Below are positions 5,589 through 6,889 of a stretch of DNA of 6,889 bases, in pieces (position 1 is the stretch's first letter; each line of letters starts with the position of its first letter). Under the pieces are notes generated by a model. That model searched no databases. It worked only from the letters and a program-made list of their open reading frames with translations, and had not been told where the DNA came from. Location of the stretch: positions 1 to 6,889 of the forward strand of contig VBHW01000025.1 in NCBI GenBank assembly GCA_005881055.1. The letters run 5' to 3'. The DNA comes from Chloroflexota bacterium. GTDB lineage: Bacteria; Chloroflexota; Limnocylindria; Limnocylindrales; CSP1-4. The position numbers and the translations under genes are program-made.

Positions 5589-6806
5589 ATGACCCGCCGT
5601 CGCCTTCCGCGCTGGTCCGAGCTGCGGCCGTACCTCCGTACCGGCCCGATCCATCTCAGTCCGGTCGAGCGGCGCCTCGCCGGGGCGGCGTCCGTGTGGG
5701 ACCTGCGCGAGATCGGCCGCCGGCACACTCCGCGGGCGGCGTTCGACTACACCGACGGAGCAGCGGACCAGGAGGTGAGCCTCCGTCGGTCGAGAGAGGC
5801 ATTCACTCGCGTCGAGTTCGTCCCCAGCGTCCTCCGCGACGTCTCGGAGATCGACCCGTCGACGGAGATCCTCGGCATGCGGGCCGAGCTCCCGCTCGGG
5901 TTCGCGCCGACCGGCTTCACGCGGCTCATGCACCACGACGGCGAGCCCGCCGTGGCTCGCGTCGCCGGCAAGGCCGGCATCCCGTACGCGCTCTCGACCC
6001 TCGGCACGACGTCGCCCGAGGCGCTCGCCGAAGCGGCCCCGGGCACGCACAAGTGGTTCCAGCTGTACCTCTGGCGCGATCGGGAGGCGAGCCGCGAGCT
6101 CATCGACCGGGCGAACGCCGCCGGCTACGACGCACTCGTCCTGACGGTCGACGTGCCGGTCGCCGGATCGCGGCTGCGCGACGTGCACAACGGCTTCACG
6201 ATCCCGCCGACCCTGTCGGCGCGAACGCTCGCCGACATCTCGCGGCATCCCGGCTGGTGGTTCAACCTCCTGACGACCGAGCCGCTGACGTTCGCGTCGA
6301 TGACCCGTTGGACGGGGACGGTGGCGGAGCTCATCAACTTCATGTTCGACCCGACCGTGACGTTCGCGGACATGGCCTGGCTCCGGAGCGTGTGGCCGCG
6401 GCCCCTCGTCGTGAAGGGCATCCAGACGGTCGAGGACGCCTGTGCCGCGGTCGACGCCGGGGCGGACGGCATCATCGTCTCGAACCACGGCGGCCGCCAG
6501 CTCGACCGCGCGCCCACGACGCTCGAGCAGCTGCCCCGGATCGCCGACGCCGTGGGGGACCGGGCCGAGGTCTACGTCGACGGCGGCATCCTCACCGGCG
6601 CGGACATCGTCGCCGCGGTCGGCCTGGGCGCGCGGGCCGCCTTCGTCGGTCGCGCCTACCTGTACGGGCTCATGGCCGGCGGCGAGCGGGGCGTCCAGCG
6701 GGTCGCCGACATGCTCCGTCGCGAGGTCCTCCGGACGATGGCCCTCCTCGGCGTCACGCGGATGGCCGACGTCACCCGGGACCGGGTTCGCCTCCGCGAC
6801 CACTGA
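5589..6806 (+). CDS. lldD: FMN-dependent L-lactate dehydrogenase (quinone), LldD2-like
   Basis: The product is 405 aa, a complete FMN-dependent alpha-hydroxy-acid oxidase/dehydrogenase with a TIM-barrel fold. All expected active-site residues are present: Y54 (FDYTDGAAD), Y160 (WFQLYLWRD), D188 and R195 (TVDVPVAGSRLRD), K276 (LVVKGIQ), and H300 and R303 (SNHGGRQLD). The FMN-phosphate region is YVDGGILTGADI (329-340) and AFVGRAYLYGLMAGG (351-365). From memory, the whole sequence follows Mycobacterium tuberculosis LldD2 (Rv1872c), including RTPRAAFDY-, APTGFTRLMH- and TTEPLTFAS-like blocks, so oxidation of L-lactate to pyruvate with electrons passed to menaquinone is the likeliest reaction. Other short 2-hydroxy acids remain possible. 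The start is set at ATG 5589, which puts the conserved block RRRLPRW at the N-terminus; an upstream GTG (5556) would add 11 residues but precedes the -10 box. No lactate permease or regulator is adjacent. Confidence 0.93.
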   Translation: MTRRRLPRWSELRPYLRTGPIHLSPVERRLAGAASVWDLREIGRRHTPRAAFDYTDGAADQEVSLRRSREAFTRVEFVPSVLRDVSEIDPSTEILGMRAELPLGFAPTGFTRLMHHDGEPAVARVAGKAGIPYALSTLGTTSPEALAEAAPGTHKWFQLYLWRDREASRELIDRANAAGYDALVLTVDVPVAGSRLRDVHNGFTIPPTLSARTLADISRHPGWWFNLLTTEPLTFASMTRWTGTVAELINFMFDPTVTFADMAWLRSVWPRPLVVKGIQTVEDACAAVDAGADGIIVSNHGGRQLDRAPTTLEQLPRIADAVGDRAEVYVDGGILTGADIVAAVGLGARAAFVGRAYLYGLMAGGERGVQRVADMLRREVLRTMALLGVTRMADVTRDRVRLRDH

Positions 6807-6837
6807 CCGACCTGCCGGTCGCGCGCGGGTCGCCGCC

Positions 6838-6889
6838 TCAGGGCCGCCTTGCGAGCGTGAGCTCGACCTCCGCCTCCATGAGCACCCCG
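6838..6889 (-). CDS. Possible C-terminus of a minus-strand gene (cut by window edge)
   Basis: On the minus strand an open frame enters from the right edge and reads GVLMEAEVELTLARRP before a TGA at 6840-6838. The alternating hydrophobic/acidic strand and basic tail look like an ordinary protein C-terminus, and the position, 31 bp after the convergent lactate dehydrogenase-like gene, is natural. Sixteen codons without a stop is weak evidence in GC-rich DNA, and no family can be named. In the gap, GACCG (6805-6809) and CGGTC (6816-6820) could pair as a minor stem-loop. Confidence 0.4.
   Translation of the reverse strand, partial: GVLMEAEVELTLARRP

Noticed and set aside
4897..5592. Plus-strand open frame with an apparent charged repeat (EVLEAIEGEA... 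type)
   Set aside because: The repeat is the 99-bp duplication read from the opposite strand. The minus-strand frame has a signal peptide, a strong ribosome binding site and only silent differences between repeats.
5469..6803. Minus-strand open frame (444 codons) opposite the lactate dehydrogenase-like gene
   Set aside because: The charged composition is an antisense shadow; the plus strand encodes a complete enzyme with all catalytic residues.

Overview
This is a GC-rich (about two thirds by eye), densely packed chromosomal segment. It holds no RNA gene, mobile element or CRISPR array that I can recognise. Gene content, short intergenic gaps, and TANNNT-type -10 boxes lying 7-9 nt before two start codons suggest a high-GC bacterium in which leaderless transcription is common. 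Chloroflexota (Limnocylindria/Ellin6529-like) or Actinomycetota would fit, but the window cannot decide between them.

Layout. On the minus strand at the left edge, a 90-aa NfeD/YuaF-type OB-fold protein (63-335) overlaps by 4 nt (ATGA) the start of a gene cut by the window edge (1-66), probably a flotillin/SPFH membrane protein. Divergent from these is a 707-aa multipass membrane protein (407-2530) with a spermidine-synthase-like SAM-binding domain between two membrane blocks. It converges, 22 bp apart, on a minus-strand polytopic membrane protein with GT-C glycosyltransferase-like features (2553-3911). Then come a small acidic, proline-rich orphan protein (4089-4331, plus) and a DUF3224-family beta-barrel protein (4492-4887, plus). 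The latter converges on a secreted, glycine/threonine-rich protein (4918-5472, minus) whose gene contains a nearly perfect in-frame 99-bp tandem duplication. Divergent from that is a complete FMN-dependent alpha-hydroxy-acid dehydrogenase of the LldD2 (lactate dehydrogenase, quinone) type (5589-6806, plus). The right edge probably holds the last codons of a minus-strand gene.

How the genes relate. Apart from the NfeD/flotillin pair there is no operon here: strand alternates and most genes seem to have their own promoter. The strongest functional calls are the lactate-dehydrogenase-like enzyme (all expected catalytic residues present), the DUF3224 protein, the spermidine-synthase-like membrane protein (family clear, reaction unknown) and the NfeD-like protein. 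I do not see a coherent new multi-gene system. The points most worth a second look are the membrane-embedded SAM-binding protein with an altered catalytic motif, the 33-residue duplication whose copies differ only at synonymous positions, and the uncharacterised GT-C-like protein.
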